DNA of 64,000 nucleotides, taken from positions 1 through 64,000 of the forward strand of contig SADC01000282.1 in assembly GCA_004194705.1 (NCBI GenBank), given 5' to 3'. Below the pieces are notes generated by a model, which was given only the letters and a program-made list of their open reading frames with translations, made no database searches and was not told the DNA's origin. Positions 55,044 through 63,919 of the stretch are shown here, piece by piece (position 1 is the first letter of the stretch; each line of letters starts with the position of its first letter). Source of the stretch: Ditylenchus dipsaci (Eukaryota > Nematoda > Chromadorea > Rhabditida > Anguinidae). The position numbers and the translations under genes are program-made.

Positions 55044-55312
55044 ATCATCAATTTGGGTGAGCACCAAATAGCATGGCTTGTGAAGACGGTTCTAGGGCAG
55101 CTTTCGGGAGTGTCACCGGCGGGTGGGGTGCTCGATCCCAAGGAATCCGTGCTGATGGCTGTCTCTTGCGACTCGTTCGACTTCGACTCACAGGGAACTC
55201 AGAACGACCGCATCACTATCGAATGGACAAACACTCCGGATGGAAGAGCTGAAAAATTCAGCACAGAATAGTTCGAAGACCATGTAAGCAAGTTCAAGGA
55301 TCTGCCTGGTCG
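55044..55312 (+). pseudogene. MSP exon 2 copy inside another gene
   Basis: This is almost identical to 44404-44672 of the MSP gene, including the TTTTCAG acceptor, but TGG of the TEWFED block is TAG (55269-55271) and homology stops near 55312 in the LPVEYNL coding end. It follows exon 3 of the unknown gene. The donor there and this acceptor are both phase 0, so splicing would give an in-frame fusion [17 protein letters not shown] ending at the TAG. There is no MSP exon 1 nearby. It is either a captured exon or a dead duplicate in an intron. Confidence 0.85.
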
Positions 55313-55360
55313 AGTTCAAAGATTTACTGCAGTTTATACATCTAAACTTTTACTTTTTCA

Positions 55361-55905
55361 GAAATGATCCAGAGACCGGGCCTTGGCGAGGTTTGTCCTA
55401 CCTCATGTGTTAATTTATTCCAAGTCAAAGCTGTTTGCAGGTTTGATGGAGCCTCATTCTATGTACACCTTGCTTAAATATTGCGGTGAGCTCCTTCTGT
55501 TTTTGCCATCTTACCCTTTTACCTCCTTTGTTGTAGGAGATCGTTCAATTAGAAGGACAGCTTGGGAAAATTGGGTCTCTAGAGTGTCGTTCAAAACTGG
55601 TGTTTCACGAAATAATTCCTCGGTTATCGAAGAAATCCGACATCACAGAAGAAATCCGACATCACAGGTAGTATTATTTTCTTAGATTGATTACTCTATA
55701 TTGTATATTTTCACTTGCTATTTAAGCACTCAAATCGTCAAACCGTTGGGCTTTAAGAATATTGCTGAGCATCGTCTGTGCAACACAATGGCTGGCTCTC
55801 CACAGACTGTTTGTGACTTTGTTAATGAGTGAGTAGACTTTACTCTTGGTCTCTTTCTGTAATTATTTTCGAGCGATTTTTTAGGTTAGTCGACAGGATT
55901 CACCC
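55361..55905 (+). CDS. Candidate exons of an unknown protein
   Basis: Acceptor/donor pairs bracket short open segments: 55361-55391 (containing NDPETGPWRG in one frame, like an RRM DPxTG..RG loop), 55417-55489 (SKLFAGLMEPHSMYTLLKYC), 55542-55671 (EIVQLEGQLGKIGSLECRSK, FHEIIPRLSKKSDITEEIRH), 55728-55828 (STQIVKPLGFKNIAEHRLCN, QTVCDFVNE) and from 55885 (LVDRIHPG). The last four join in frame. I cannot assign a family. They may continue the 54244 gene or be 5' exons of the RRM gene at 57429, which lacks its first RRM. Confidence 0.4.
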
Positions 55906-55989
55906 GGGTAAATCTACCATCGATATTTTCCGACCCGATTTTTTCCGACCCGATTTTTGCGACCCGATTTTTTCTCATAACCGTGTTAA

Positions 55990-56386
55990 GACCAAATTTT
56001 GGTTGAAATAATCACAGTCCAATCTCATTTAACATGTCCCAACACGACATACCTCTCGATGTGCCATACTCATATGGAAGTCGTACTAGTATGCTGGGGT
56101 TTTTTTTTAACATTAAATGAGGTGAATAGACCCTGGAGCGTTTGTATTAGATATATGTCCTAGAGCGCGGAAAAAGTGCGTAAGACATTTATTAGTCACA
56201 ACTTCCGTACGCTGGCCTACCCTTGAGCCCAAGGACTGATCCAAAACTTTGTTTCAAAGAGTAGTTACAGCGATTTTTAATGGCTCTATCACAATTGTAA
56301 GTGTAAATGTAAATGTTTTTGGTATTGTGAACGACCCTTTCATTAACACTTACCCCTTCACGATACGAGTATAAATGCGAATTGAA
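55990..56386. other. Gene-free stretch
   Basis: 56280-56380 has AAGTGTAAATGTAAATG words inverted relative to 56760-56810 and 57110-57165, probably parts of an element. No coding motif. Confidence 0.4.
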
Positions 56387-56626
56387 TTAAAGGACCCTGT
56401 CTCTTCCTGCTCAACGGTCACGCGCCAATTCAAAAAATTTTCACTGATCATTGAACTTCTCTTCGGATTTTTCAACTTGGTTTCTAACAAAACAAGGCCT
56501 AGAATTTAATTTAAGGTTTAGTTGTTTAGAAACCAAGTTGATAAATCCGTACAGAACTTCAATGATTAGGGAAAATTTTTTGAATTGGCGCACTACCATT
56601 GATTATGAAGAGACAGGCTCTTTTAA
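56387..56626. mobile_element. TTAA-flanked MITE
   Basis: AGGACCCTGTCTCTTCC and GAAGAGACAGGCTCTT face each other, with TTAA at both outer ends (56387-56390, 56623-56626). Inside, CGCCAATTCAAAAAATTTTC and AACTTGGTTTCTAACAAAAC are also mirrored. Relatives lie at 440-592, 6775-6940 and (partial, also starting TTAAAGG) 52077-52240. TTAA is the piggyBac target, but the TTAA could also be part of the inverted ends. Confidence 0.55.
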
Positions 56627-56759
56627 AGTATTTTCAGAGAATACTGAAAGTGTTTTATTAATGACGAGAAGTTCAATGCTGGTTATAAAAGCTTAAAACT
56701 TGGTATTTGGCTTAAAAAACTGACATTTGAAAATAAAAGAAGGGATAAGTCAAAAAATC

Positions 56760-57165
56760 TTATTTGCATTTACATTCGTATTGTAAGGCGTAAGTGTAAA
56801 TGTTTTTAGTAATGTGAAAACCCCTAACCATACTTGCATGCTCGGCGCCGCTCGCGGCGCCGGGGGGGGGGGGTGGGTGTGATCGCCGCGAGCCGCAGCG
56901 GCGGCATTCCAAAAATCTTCGAAAACAGTGGTGACCATGCAAAAAAATTCGCTGGCAGCGGCGCCGCTGGTGAGTTTTATCCTTCTGGCAAGTTTTACAA
57001 CATAGTCCCCACTGCTATTGCTGCTGATAGCCGGCAAGAAAAAAAACCGCCGCCGCCGCTTCGCTGACCGCAGAAAAAAAGCCGCGAGCGGCGCGTGCAA
57101 TCATGCCCCTAACATTTACACTTGCGCTTACATTTGCACTTACAATTGTGATAGAACCATAAAAG
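56760..57165. mobile_element. Nested MITEs, GC-rich core
   Basis: An outer inverted pair (GTAAGTGTAAATGTTTTT and AACATTTACACTTGCGCTTA) encloses a GC-rich element (56833-57110) with GCATGCTCGGCGCCGCTCGC and GCCGCGAGCGGCGCGTGCAA ends. Confidence 0.6.
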
Positions 57166-57428
57166 GTCATATTTATGAGGGAGGTATTCGATACTAGCGC
57201 CAAAATTTTGAACTTCTCAATCCTGTGGCCAAAAATATGGGCTCTAAGCTGAGATATAACTGCTTGATTTATAGAGAGAATACAGTAAAGTTGATCCTCA
57301 ATATGTGAAAACTTGCGGACAAACAAAAAATATTCGTCAAAAGTGACATATAGTCGCTGACCGCGGAAAAAAATAAGAATGATCATGAAATGAGCGCGAT
57401 TAAGAGATCTTTATTTCTTGTGTTATAG

Positions 57429-58178
57429 ATTGATGCCGCATTTAATAGCCAGCCTTATGTAATTGACGATAAAAAAGTAGATCTGCTGAGGGGTGTTGGA
57501 GGATATACACTGACTAGCAGAAATTTACCACCGTCTGCAACAGAAGAAGATGTGAGAAATCATTTTGCCCCATTTGGAAATATCATTGATTGCGAAATGT
57601 TTCCTGAGATCAGTATTGCATCGACGACTTTTTCCAGTGAAAAAGACGTATGTGCTTTTTTAATTTCGCAAATTCCCCTACTTTTATTCAGCTGTTAAAA
57701 GCCTTGAAATATGCTCCTAATGTGCTTCATGGTCAGAAGTTCATAACGAAACCAATAGACGCTTCAGGGTCTCTGCAGCGAAAAGTGCTGATTACTGGTC
57801 TTGGTTCTATAAAGTCAAAAACACATCTGAAAACGTATGCTTTACTCGCTTTATAGTCATCGTCTTTCGGTGGCGTGGTTTAAACGTTTGTATTTCTAGG
57901 TTCTTCTCGATCTACGGGAAGGTGGTGGACTGTGATCTCAAAGATAATAGGGATTTTGGTTTCGTAGTTTTCGCTTCGGCAAAAGATGTAAGCAATTATT
58001 TCCTCATATTGTTAAACAACAGAAAGTCTAACGTTTTTTTCAGGCTGAGACTGTTTTGAGAAGTGGCCCGTTCAAAATGGACAGCAACGGTTGTAGGTGT
58101 AAGTACAATTGTTGCAATAATTCTTTAAGTTTTTTATTTTCTTTATTTACAGCGGTCTTTGTGCACCCCTTTCTGTGA
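57429..58178 (+). CDS. RRM-type RNA-binding protein, 3' part of gene
   Basis: Five exons (57429-57647, 57692-57834, 57900-57987, 58044-58098, 58153-58178) with canonical introns keep one open frame of about 177 codons. The first residues, DAAFNSQPYVIDDKKVDLLR, match the end of an hnRNP-type RRM (AA...P..IDG..V...R). A second RRM follows: YTLTSRNLPPSATEEDVRNH and FAPFGNIIDCEMF, then STTFSSEKD and LLKALKYAPNVLHGQKF. A third RRM: RKVLITGLGSIKSKTHLKTF, FSIYGKVVDCDLKDNRD, FGFVVFASAKDAETVL. It ends CRSVFVHPFL-TGA. Such proteins bind single-stranded RNA in splicing or mRNA control. The first RRM's start is missing; the acceptor TGTTATAG before 57429 shows exons upstream, perhaps displaced by the repeats at 55910-57165. 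AGTAAA near 58284 may serve as poly(A) signal. Confidence 0.85.
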
Positions 58179-58339
58179 TCGTTGCATCCTTTCGCCTGCC
58201 CTGAAGACAATCGGTTTAGCTTACAAAATGTATTGAATTGTATATTTGTTGTTAATTGTTATTTCATGTGGTTCGTGTATCAGTAAAGATTCAGCGCCAG
58301 GCGTTCTGTTATTTAACGTTTTTAGCAATTTTTGGGACG

Positions 58340-59440
58340 TTTTATGTCGCAAATGAAAGCTGAGAGTCTCGTCTTCACATGAATGAAAAGAATTTTTTTA
58401 AATTAGAGTTGAGAAAACTAGAAGCCATACGAAGTCCGGAACCCGTTTTCTAGTCAAATTCCATGAGTTTTTTAGTTCCCCCTAAAATTTATCTGAATTA
58501 TTCATAATTCATCCACTGCCCATTTTGACCACTTTAAAAGGCTTGCTTATACTACATCATTGTATCATGTTTCTTTCACCCATAATACGCGTAGTTAACT
58601 GCCTCCTAGAAACTGGCAGTAGATTCCGAGAAGCTCTCACTGGATTCACGGCGAACACATAATGGTTTTTCTCAGACCCGCGCTGACTTCCAGAGATACT
58701 ATAAGTCCTTCCGATCCGGCCTTTGTTAATGTCAGGATTAAGAGACGGAGGGACTTTTTTGAAGAAAACACATATTTAAAGTTACTAGTCAATAGTCATA
58801 AAATGTAAGATCTCACAAAAAAGATTTGGGATGACGCACATCTTAGAGGTAAAATTTTACTTCTTAGTTTTCTCTTCTTACCGTTTTTTCACAAAGGCAT
58901 TACAAAGGCATTGCCTAGGTATCGGTACTTATACGTTAGTGCCTAAGTTTTTTCTAGAATTTGACGACCATTATCAGTCCAACTCAGTTGGTAGAAATAG
59001 CAGGCTGAAAGATGGTAAGAAAAAATGAATTGAGATGGATTCAGAGACGAGGTTGTAAAAAATCGGCAAAGTTGCTATAGGCTCACTGTTAACTTTTCGG
59101 CTGTTATATGAGTTATCCTCCATTTGGCATAATTCTCGGAAGACAAAGTCACGAGAATAAAAGTATAGAATCCTATACGATAGAGAAATGTGGAGAGTGT
59201 ACACTTAACTTAAAGGCGCGTCCCCAATGAGTGCAATGTAGAGTGCGATGTAAATTGCAAAAAAACGGCTTTAGATTTTCTCAGCCGACCTTTTTTTCTG
59301 TTGGTACGATTTTGTAGCTGAGATGCAAAGCTACGCAATAAAAAAAATTCAGCCACATATCGCTGAAAATTTTTTTTGATAAAAATGCGTTCATTTTTGC
59401 ACTCTACATTGCACTCATTTCTAGGGTTGCTGAAACGTCC
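58340..59440. other. Gene-free stretch
   Basis: AT-rich sequence with short open frames only. 59221-59245 and 59395-59425 are inverted (GAGTGCAATGTAGAGTGC), giving one more small foldback of about 200 bp. A TAGGGTTGC word at 59423 may be an isolated hAT-type end. Confidence 0.4.
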
Positions 59441-59459
59441 GGACATTTATATTTTGGAC

Positions 59460-59592
59460 GGGTCCGCCCCGTTTCCCCTCAAAGGCCGTTTCCCCTCAAA
59501 GGCCGTTTACCCTCAAAGGACGTTTCCCCTCAAAGTTCCCCTCAAAGGCTGTTTCCCCTCAAAGGACGTTTCCCTCAAAGCCCCCTCAAATT
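59460..59592 (+). repeat. CCCCTCAAAGGCCGTTT minisatellite
   Basis: Seven or eight units of a ~17 bp repeat with point changes and two shortened units. Confidence 0.85.
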
Positions 59593-59707
59593 TCGAACGT
59601 TACAACTCAAATGATGATTTGAGACAAGCAAGTCAAGGTAACCGCTTTACGGTACGTGGACTTTGTTCGCCGGGCCGAAATTTTGCCGTGGACAAAATTT
59701 CGCATCA

Positions 59708-59964
59708 TACAGTATTTCCTCTAATATAACCACCGGTGGGTTTATTTTTCAAACCCCCTTTAAGGGGGTGGGTTTATTAGAGTCCTTTTGTGATTTTTGT
59801 GGGCTCAATCAAAATCCAAAAAGTGGAATCGGTATAGCTCGCGAGAACTAAGTTGACGCAAAAAACAGCTTTGCAAAATGTTTGCTCTGTTCCGAGATAC
59901 AGACCCTGGAAGTTGAGGGGGTGGGTTTATTAGAGCGGGTGGTTATATTAGAGGAAATACGGTA
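59708..59964. mobile_element. MITE, TACCGTAT family (best preserved)
   Basis: TACAGTATTTCCTCTAATAT and its complement (ATATTAGAGGAAATACGGTA) bound the element; TAACCACC lies just inside both ends. The interior carries the GGAATCGGTATAGCTCGCGA and GAGATACAG words of the dispersed family. Confidence 0.8.
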
Positions 59965-60201
59965 TTTTTACCATGTTTCGGTCACTAAAAGTGGGCAAAA
60001 AAGAACCTTGATACGCATTTTCTTTCAAAAAATTTACTTTTTGCCTCAGTTCCCCAAGTAAACCAACTTGAAAGGTTAACCAGATACTCTGAAAAATTTT
60101 AAATAAGCCTGTATAAGGATATTCTACCCCGTTTTGGTCACTGGAGCTGGGCGAAAATAGTCTCTAAATGCATTTTTGTTCAAGAGTCTTCTCGGAATTA
60201 T

Positions 60202-60316
60202 GTCTAAGGTAAGTGAGTGCGCGCATCTCTAACCAACCAAGCCGCCTGCGCCCCCGAAGGGGCGCAGGGGAATTGTTTGCTTGGGGTTGAGATGCGCACA
60301 CCCACATACCTTAGAC
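60202..60316. repeat. GC-capped hairpin repeat (4 of 4)
   Basis: GTCTAAGGTAAGTGAGTGCG and TTGAGATGCGCACACCCACA arms with GCGCCCCCGAAGGGGCGCAG cap. Both flanks (GGTCACTGGAGCTGGGC upstream, GCGGTAGGCCTCAGTCAACA downstream) match the 48620 copy, so the hairpin is the core of a ~400 bp repeat. Confidence 0.8.
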
Positions 60317-60439
60317 ACAAATCACTCGAAAGTGACTCTGGATGCATCAAAAAGCATGCATACCAGAGTTTATTTATGCGGTAGGCCTCAGTCAACAAAA
60401 CTATGTTCAACATCTTCTTTTTCACACTAAATTGTCCCA

Positions 60440-60985
60440 TTTTTGGTCCATTTCAACCCAAATACAGACCTAAATCCCTTTAAAAATGGTCAAAATGGGT
60501 GATTTTGAGTGGTCCCAAAACTCAGTTTTTTATTGACCAGAACTAAAAAATAATGCCTTTTTCGAACTCCTGAGGCCATTTTAGCTCGATATAGGGTGTT
60601 TGAAAACACTTTGAAAAAAGTTGATTGGGGGGGGGGTATATCCAAGTAGCGCCAAAAATTCATAATTTTTTAGACTGACCTACGACCGGGTACACATTAT
60701 GACCGGGTATGCTTTTTTTGTAAAAGTTAAAAAAGTATGCTTAAACCACGCGTTTGAGTCCGTCCTAACGGGCGCTGGCCTACCCTTGCCTAAGTCTAAG
60801 TGCGCAAAATAAAAGAAAAATCGAAAAAATTTTAAAAAAATACAGAGAGGACCAAGTCGAAATTTGGCAGTATGCCTGGTCGTTGTACCCCGTCATAATG
60901 TGTACCCGGTCGTTGGTATACCATTTTTTATTCACCCGTCCTCCTTTGCAGAAGTTTGTGCTCTTCACTCTTCATCACAACCAGC
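60440..60985. other. Gene-free stretch with CCGGGTAC words
   Basis: GACCGGGTACACATTATGAC (60680-60715) and CCCCGTCATAATGTGTACCC (60890-60915) are inverted. Related words occur at 62990-63010. No gene. Confidence 0.45.
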
Positions 60986-61121
60986 AATTATTCTGGCACA
61001 CCGCCTACGACAAAACACCGCCGCGACAAAACACCGCCGCTATAATTAACTACGAATCTGAGCGATTCTTTTAAGCTCAAATATTTTTTCTTCTACAATT
61101 AATATTTGCCAGCAATTCGAG

Positions 61122-62447
61122 ATGAATGTACTACTCGCAAGACCTCACGCTACCTACTCAAACAAGGGCGCTAAGAAGTATGTATACAAAGGAAGGATGT
61201 ACGTCGAAAATCGAGATCTCAAGGTCTCCAATAAAGGACATATTTCGGCAAAATGTGATCAGCGAGTAATGGGATGTAAAGGAACAGCTTGGTTTCACGA
61301 AGGAGGACAGTTCATAAGTAAGTTATTCTGTTCGTTTTAATTCATTACAAAACATTATGGCTTAGGAATGGTGACAGGTCATGGATGTTAGTCAAACTTC
61401 TCACACATTGCTGCTACTGCCGTGAGGAATGAAGAGAAACGTTTAGCTACAACCACCACTATGGTAATCGTTTAATTATTATTGACTTCTGAGACTTCTA
61501 ACCAGAATTACATTCATTGTAGCGAACGGGAGAAATATTGGCAAATGTTCGAAACAAAGTAAGAATCTCTGGACTTCAAGACGAGTTGCCCAAAGTAAAG
61601 GATAGGAAGCGATGTATGCGAAGAGCCAGAACAGATTCTGAAGACTGCAATCCTCCTGCTATTCCTAGTTCCTTGGAGGTATTCTGCACATAAATAGTAT
61701 ATGTTACACGTGTCTGTTTTAGATCATAACTATTCCTCAGTCTTACCAAGTTTATGAAGCTGTCCATTGTCGCGAGCCTGACAAGTGGTTGCTAACAGAT
61801 TCTGGTTACGACAAAGTGATCGCAGGACGAATTTTGATATTTGGCCGAAAAAGCTACACGCAGTGGATGTCGACAGTCAAAAAGATATTTGTCGATAGGA
61901 CATTTCGGATTTCACCTCCTCTCTTTGAACAAGTTATTTTTTTATTTGACCCATTGGCTTTGTTATTGAATTTTTCTCACTACATGTCTTTGTGGTTCTT
62001 GCTAAAAGAAATGAGTACAAGCTCCCCATTGCAACTGCTTTGCTCCCGAACAAAAGAGCTATCACATACCGGATATTCTTTCAAATGCTGCATAAAGCGT
62101 TTCCTCAGCTGAGTCCTCAAGGAACCTCTTGTGACTACGAACTAGTTATTCAGAATGCAGCACGTGGAGAATGGAGGATGTCTCGATTGATGGATGCTAT
62201 TGGCACCTCTGCTCTAACCTATATAAGCATCTTGAACAAGAGGGTCTCTCTGCGCGGTACGATAGCGATGTCCAGTTTGCTCATGAGGTACGTCTTTATA
62301 ACTTCAGTGTTATTTCGTTATTGATTTTAGTTTCGCAAAATTGTGGCGTTAGCGTGTGTACCCGTCTCGCACCTTGATGTATCCTTTGCATCACTGAAAC
62401 AGAATCTCCCACTCTCTTTGAATCATGAAATGAAAATGAAATTATGA
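61122..62447 (+). pseudogene. FLYWCH-MULE transposase, broken
   Basis: The first exon (61122-61316) encodes a FLYWCH-type finger, KKYVYKGRMYVENRDLKVSN then ISAKCDQRVMGCKGTAWFHE. After an intron, RMVTGHGC-stop-SNFSHIAA shows an in-frame TAG. Next come RTGEILANVRNKVRISGLQD and ITIPQSYQVYEAVHCREPDK, then IFVDRTFRISPPLFEQV, the MULE DGTF..aP..F.Q motif with the catalytic Asp. A frame change follows into FVVLAKRNEYKLPIATALLP and NKRAITYRIFFQMLH, and a second one into DGCYWHLCSNLYKHLEQEGL, the CxFH-type block; a last exon (from 62331) reads FRKIVALACVPVSHLDVSFA. Domain order is complete for a MULE, with a nonsense codon and two frameshifts. It ends in a GAAATGAAAAT microsatellite. It is a plausible source of transposase for the 9 bp-TSD foldbacks before it died. 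Confidence 0.8.
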
Positions 62448-62576
62448 AATGAAAATGAAATTAGTGCAATTCATCAGTCTTTTTGTTGTTATTCGCATTA
62501 CTACTAATAAAGAACTTGGTACTTGAAGATCTTGTTAAAAGGTCCAAGAGGAGTTAGGTGCAGAATATGTAACAGG

Positions 62577-62695
62577 TAGGGTTGGCGACCAGTCGAAATT
62601 TCCGACTCGACGCGTAGAGTCAAACGTTGAAAGTCGAAACTTTCTCGACTTTTCACATGAAAAGTCGATATCGACGGGTTAAGACGCCAACCCTA
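62577..62695. mobile_element. 119 bp hAT-like MITE
   Basis: TAGGGTTGGCG and CGCCAACCCTA are inverted ends. The flanks GTAACAGG (62569-62576) and GTAATAGG (62696-62703) match at 7 of 8 positions. The interior consists of AAGTCGA/TCGACTT words that pair with each other. Confidence 0.75.
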
Positions 62696-63119
62696 GTAAT
62701 AGGTTATAAACATCCTAAAAGTGGATCGATAGGATGATACTAAGTTAAAGGTTTCAATACAATGATACTTGAGATTGCTACGTACAGACAACAAATAAGG
62801 AGAGCATATAGGCCCTCAGGCAGCGAAGTAAATTTTTAGTTTACATCTATGTCTATTCAAACAATAATATCTTAAAGGTTTTGATCATCTTGAGGTAGAA
62901 CACAAAGCGGCGGTTTTTTGTCGTAGGCGGTGTTATGTAGGGCGGTGTTTTGTCGTAGGCGGTGTTTTGTCCCGCGGTATTTTGTCCTGACCCCGGTTGT
63001 TGTACCCGGCCAATGGGTTGGCCGCTCCGCGTCCAAGATCAGCACACTCCACATTGCAAGAAATTGGGAAAAATATGTATGTTACAGCTCAAAAATTTCA
63101 TTTTTCTTTCCAGGACAAA

Positions 63120-63240
63120 AATTATTTTGAATTTAGGGGCGTTATTTGAGGGGGTTATTTGGTGGGGGGAGGGGGGGGTGTGTTATTTGGGGCGTCACGC
63201 CGTAGAAAACTAATAAGTGGTATTTAGTTTTGGCCATAAA
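63120..63240. other. Gene-free G-rich stretch
   Basis: TTATTTGGGGG/GGGGAGGGGGGG runs and ATAAAATACTGAA words, no coding motif. Confidence 0.4.
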
Positions 63241-63329
63241 ATACTGAAAAATGGGCATAAATATTTAATTGGCCATAAACTCGACGTGGCCATAAAATAC
63301 TGAATTTTGGCTATATAATACTGAATTAT

Positions 63330-63485
63330 GGGGCAGCCGACGATTGCGCGAAATCAAATTGCGCAAATTCACATTGCGCAATGTTCAAATTGCGCAAATG
63401 CAAATTGCGCAAATGCGAATTGCGCCAAAATCAAATTGCGCAAACGTAAACTGCGCCAAAGTCAAATTACGCAAATGCAAATACC
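63330..63485 (+). repeat. Single arm of the TTGCGCAAAT foldback family
   Basis: GGGGCAGCCGACGATTGCGC followed by about nine ATTGCGCAAATGCAA units, as in the left arm of 16735-17088. No right arm is present. Confidence 0.75.
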
Positions 63486-63559
63486 GCGGCTGTTGCACTC
63501 TTTGTTTGAGCTACTCTTTCTAATCTGTTTTCATGTCATGTAATAATAAATTTTAGAAA

Positions 63560-63777
63560 GATGGTCAGGCAGTTAAATACTGAAAGGGGCAATGTTCTAG
63601 GCTTATGCAGTGGTTGATCAATGAGGTTTGGTCGTGTTCGCCACTCTGATAGCAAATGGACATGGAGGCGCACAAGAAAGAATTGCTCTGGAACAGCTGT
63701 ATCAACAAATCAGGAGAATTTGGTCGAAGAAAAGAAGCATCACGGTCATCTTCCAGATACAGCTCTTGTTGAAGTTG
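63560..63777 (+). pseudogene. FLYWCH-finger fragment
   Basis: An ATG at 63561 opens MVRQLNTERGNVLGLCSG and meets TGA; a following frame reads GRVRHSDSKWTWRRTRKNCS, GTAVSTNQENLVEEKKHHGH and LPDTALVE before a donor-like GTTGTT. The W.(C/R)...RK.C.GT..(T)....(K).HHGHLPD pattern is that of a FLYWCH finger with the first Cys as Arg. It is distinct from the finger at 61122. It is probably another transposase-derived remnant or a FLYWCH host gene exon. Confidence 0.5.
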
Positions 63778-63919
63778 TTTTTTTCAGTTCTTTAGATAAA
63801 TGTTTTACCTTATGCTTTAGATTAGAAAGCGGGTGTCGGAAGTATTTTGAGTTCTTTAGGTCAAGATATGGAGCTACCAAAACTCTTTTTTTATAGTCAC
63901 CTCCACTGAGCAAGTTCTG

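Larger units (their letters stand above)
60992..62985. mobile_element. MULE-type element with tandem-repeat inverted arms
   Basis: 60992-61048 repeats CACCGCCTACGACAAAACAC-type units; 62906-62985 carries the same unit inverted (GGTGTTTTGTCGTAGGCGG). Between them lies a MULE transposase remnant. The exact ends and a target duplication could not be read. Its structure is that of the small array-armed foldbacks, but with coding sequence in the middle. Confidence 0.55.

Noticed and set aside
17956..55271. Possible reassignment of TAG, since in-frame nonsense codons in broken genes (17956, 43.5 kb HSP70, 51.0 kb, 55269, 61.4 kb, hAT PTRW) are TAG
   Set aside because: The intact MSP gene and both GIY-YIG genes end at TAG in the right place, so TAG is a normal stop; the pattern fits C-to-T or G-to-A changes in CAG and TGG codons of dead genes.
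62400..62465. GAAATGAAAAT repeat as a coding tail of the MULE transposase
   Set aside because: It follows the conserved domain and is a short microsatellite; the frame ends inside it.
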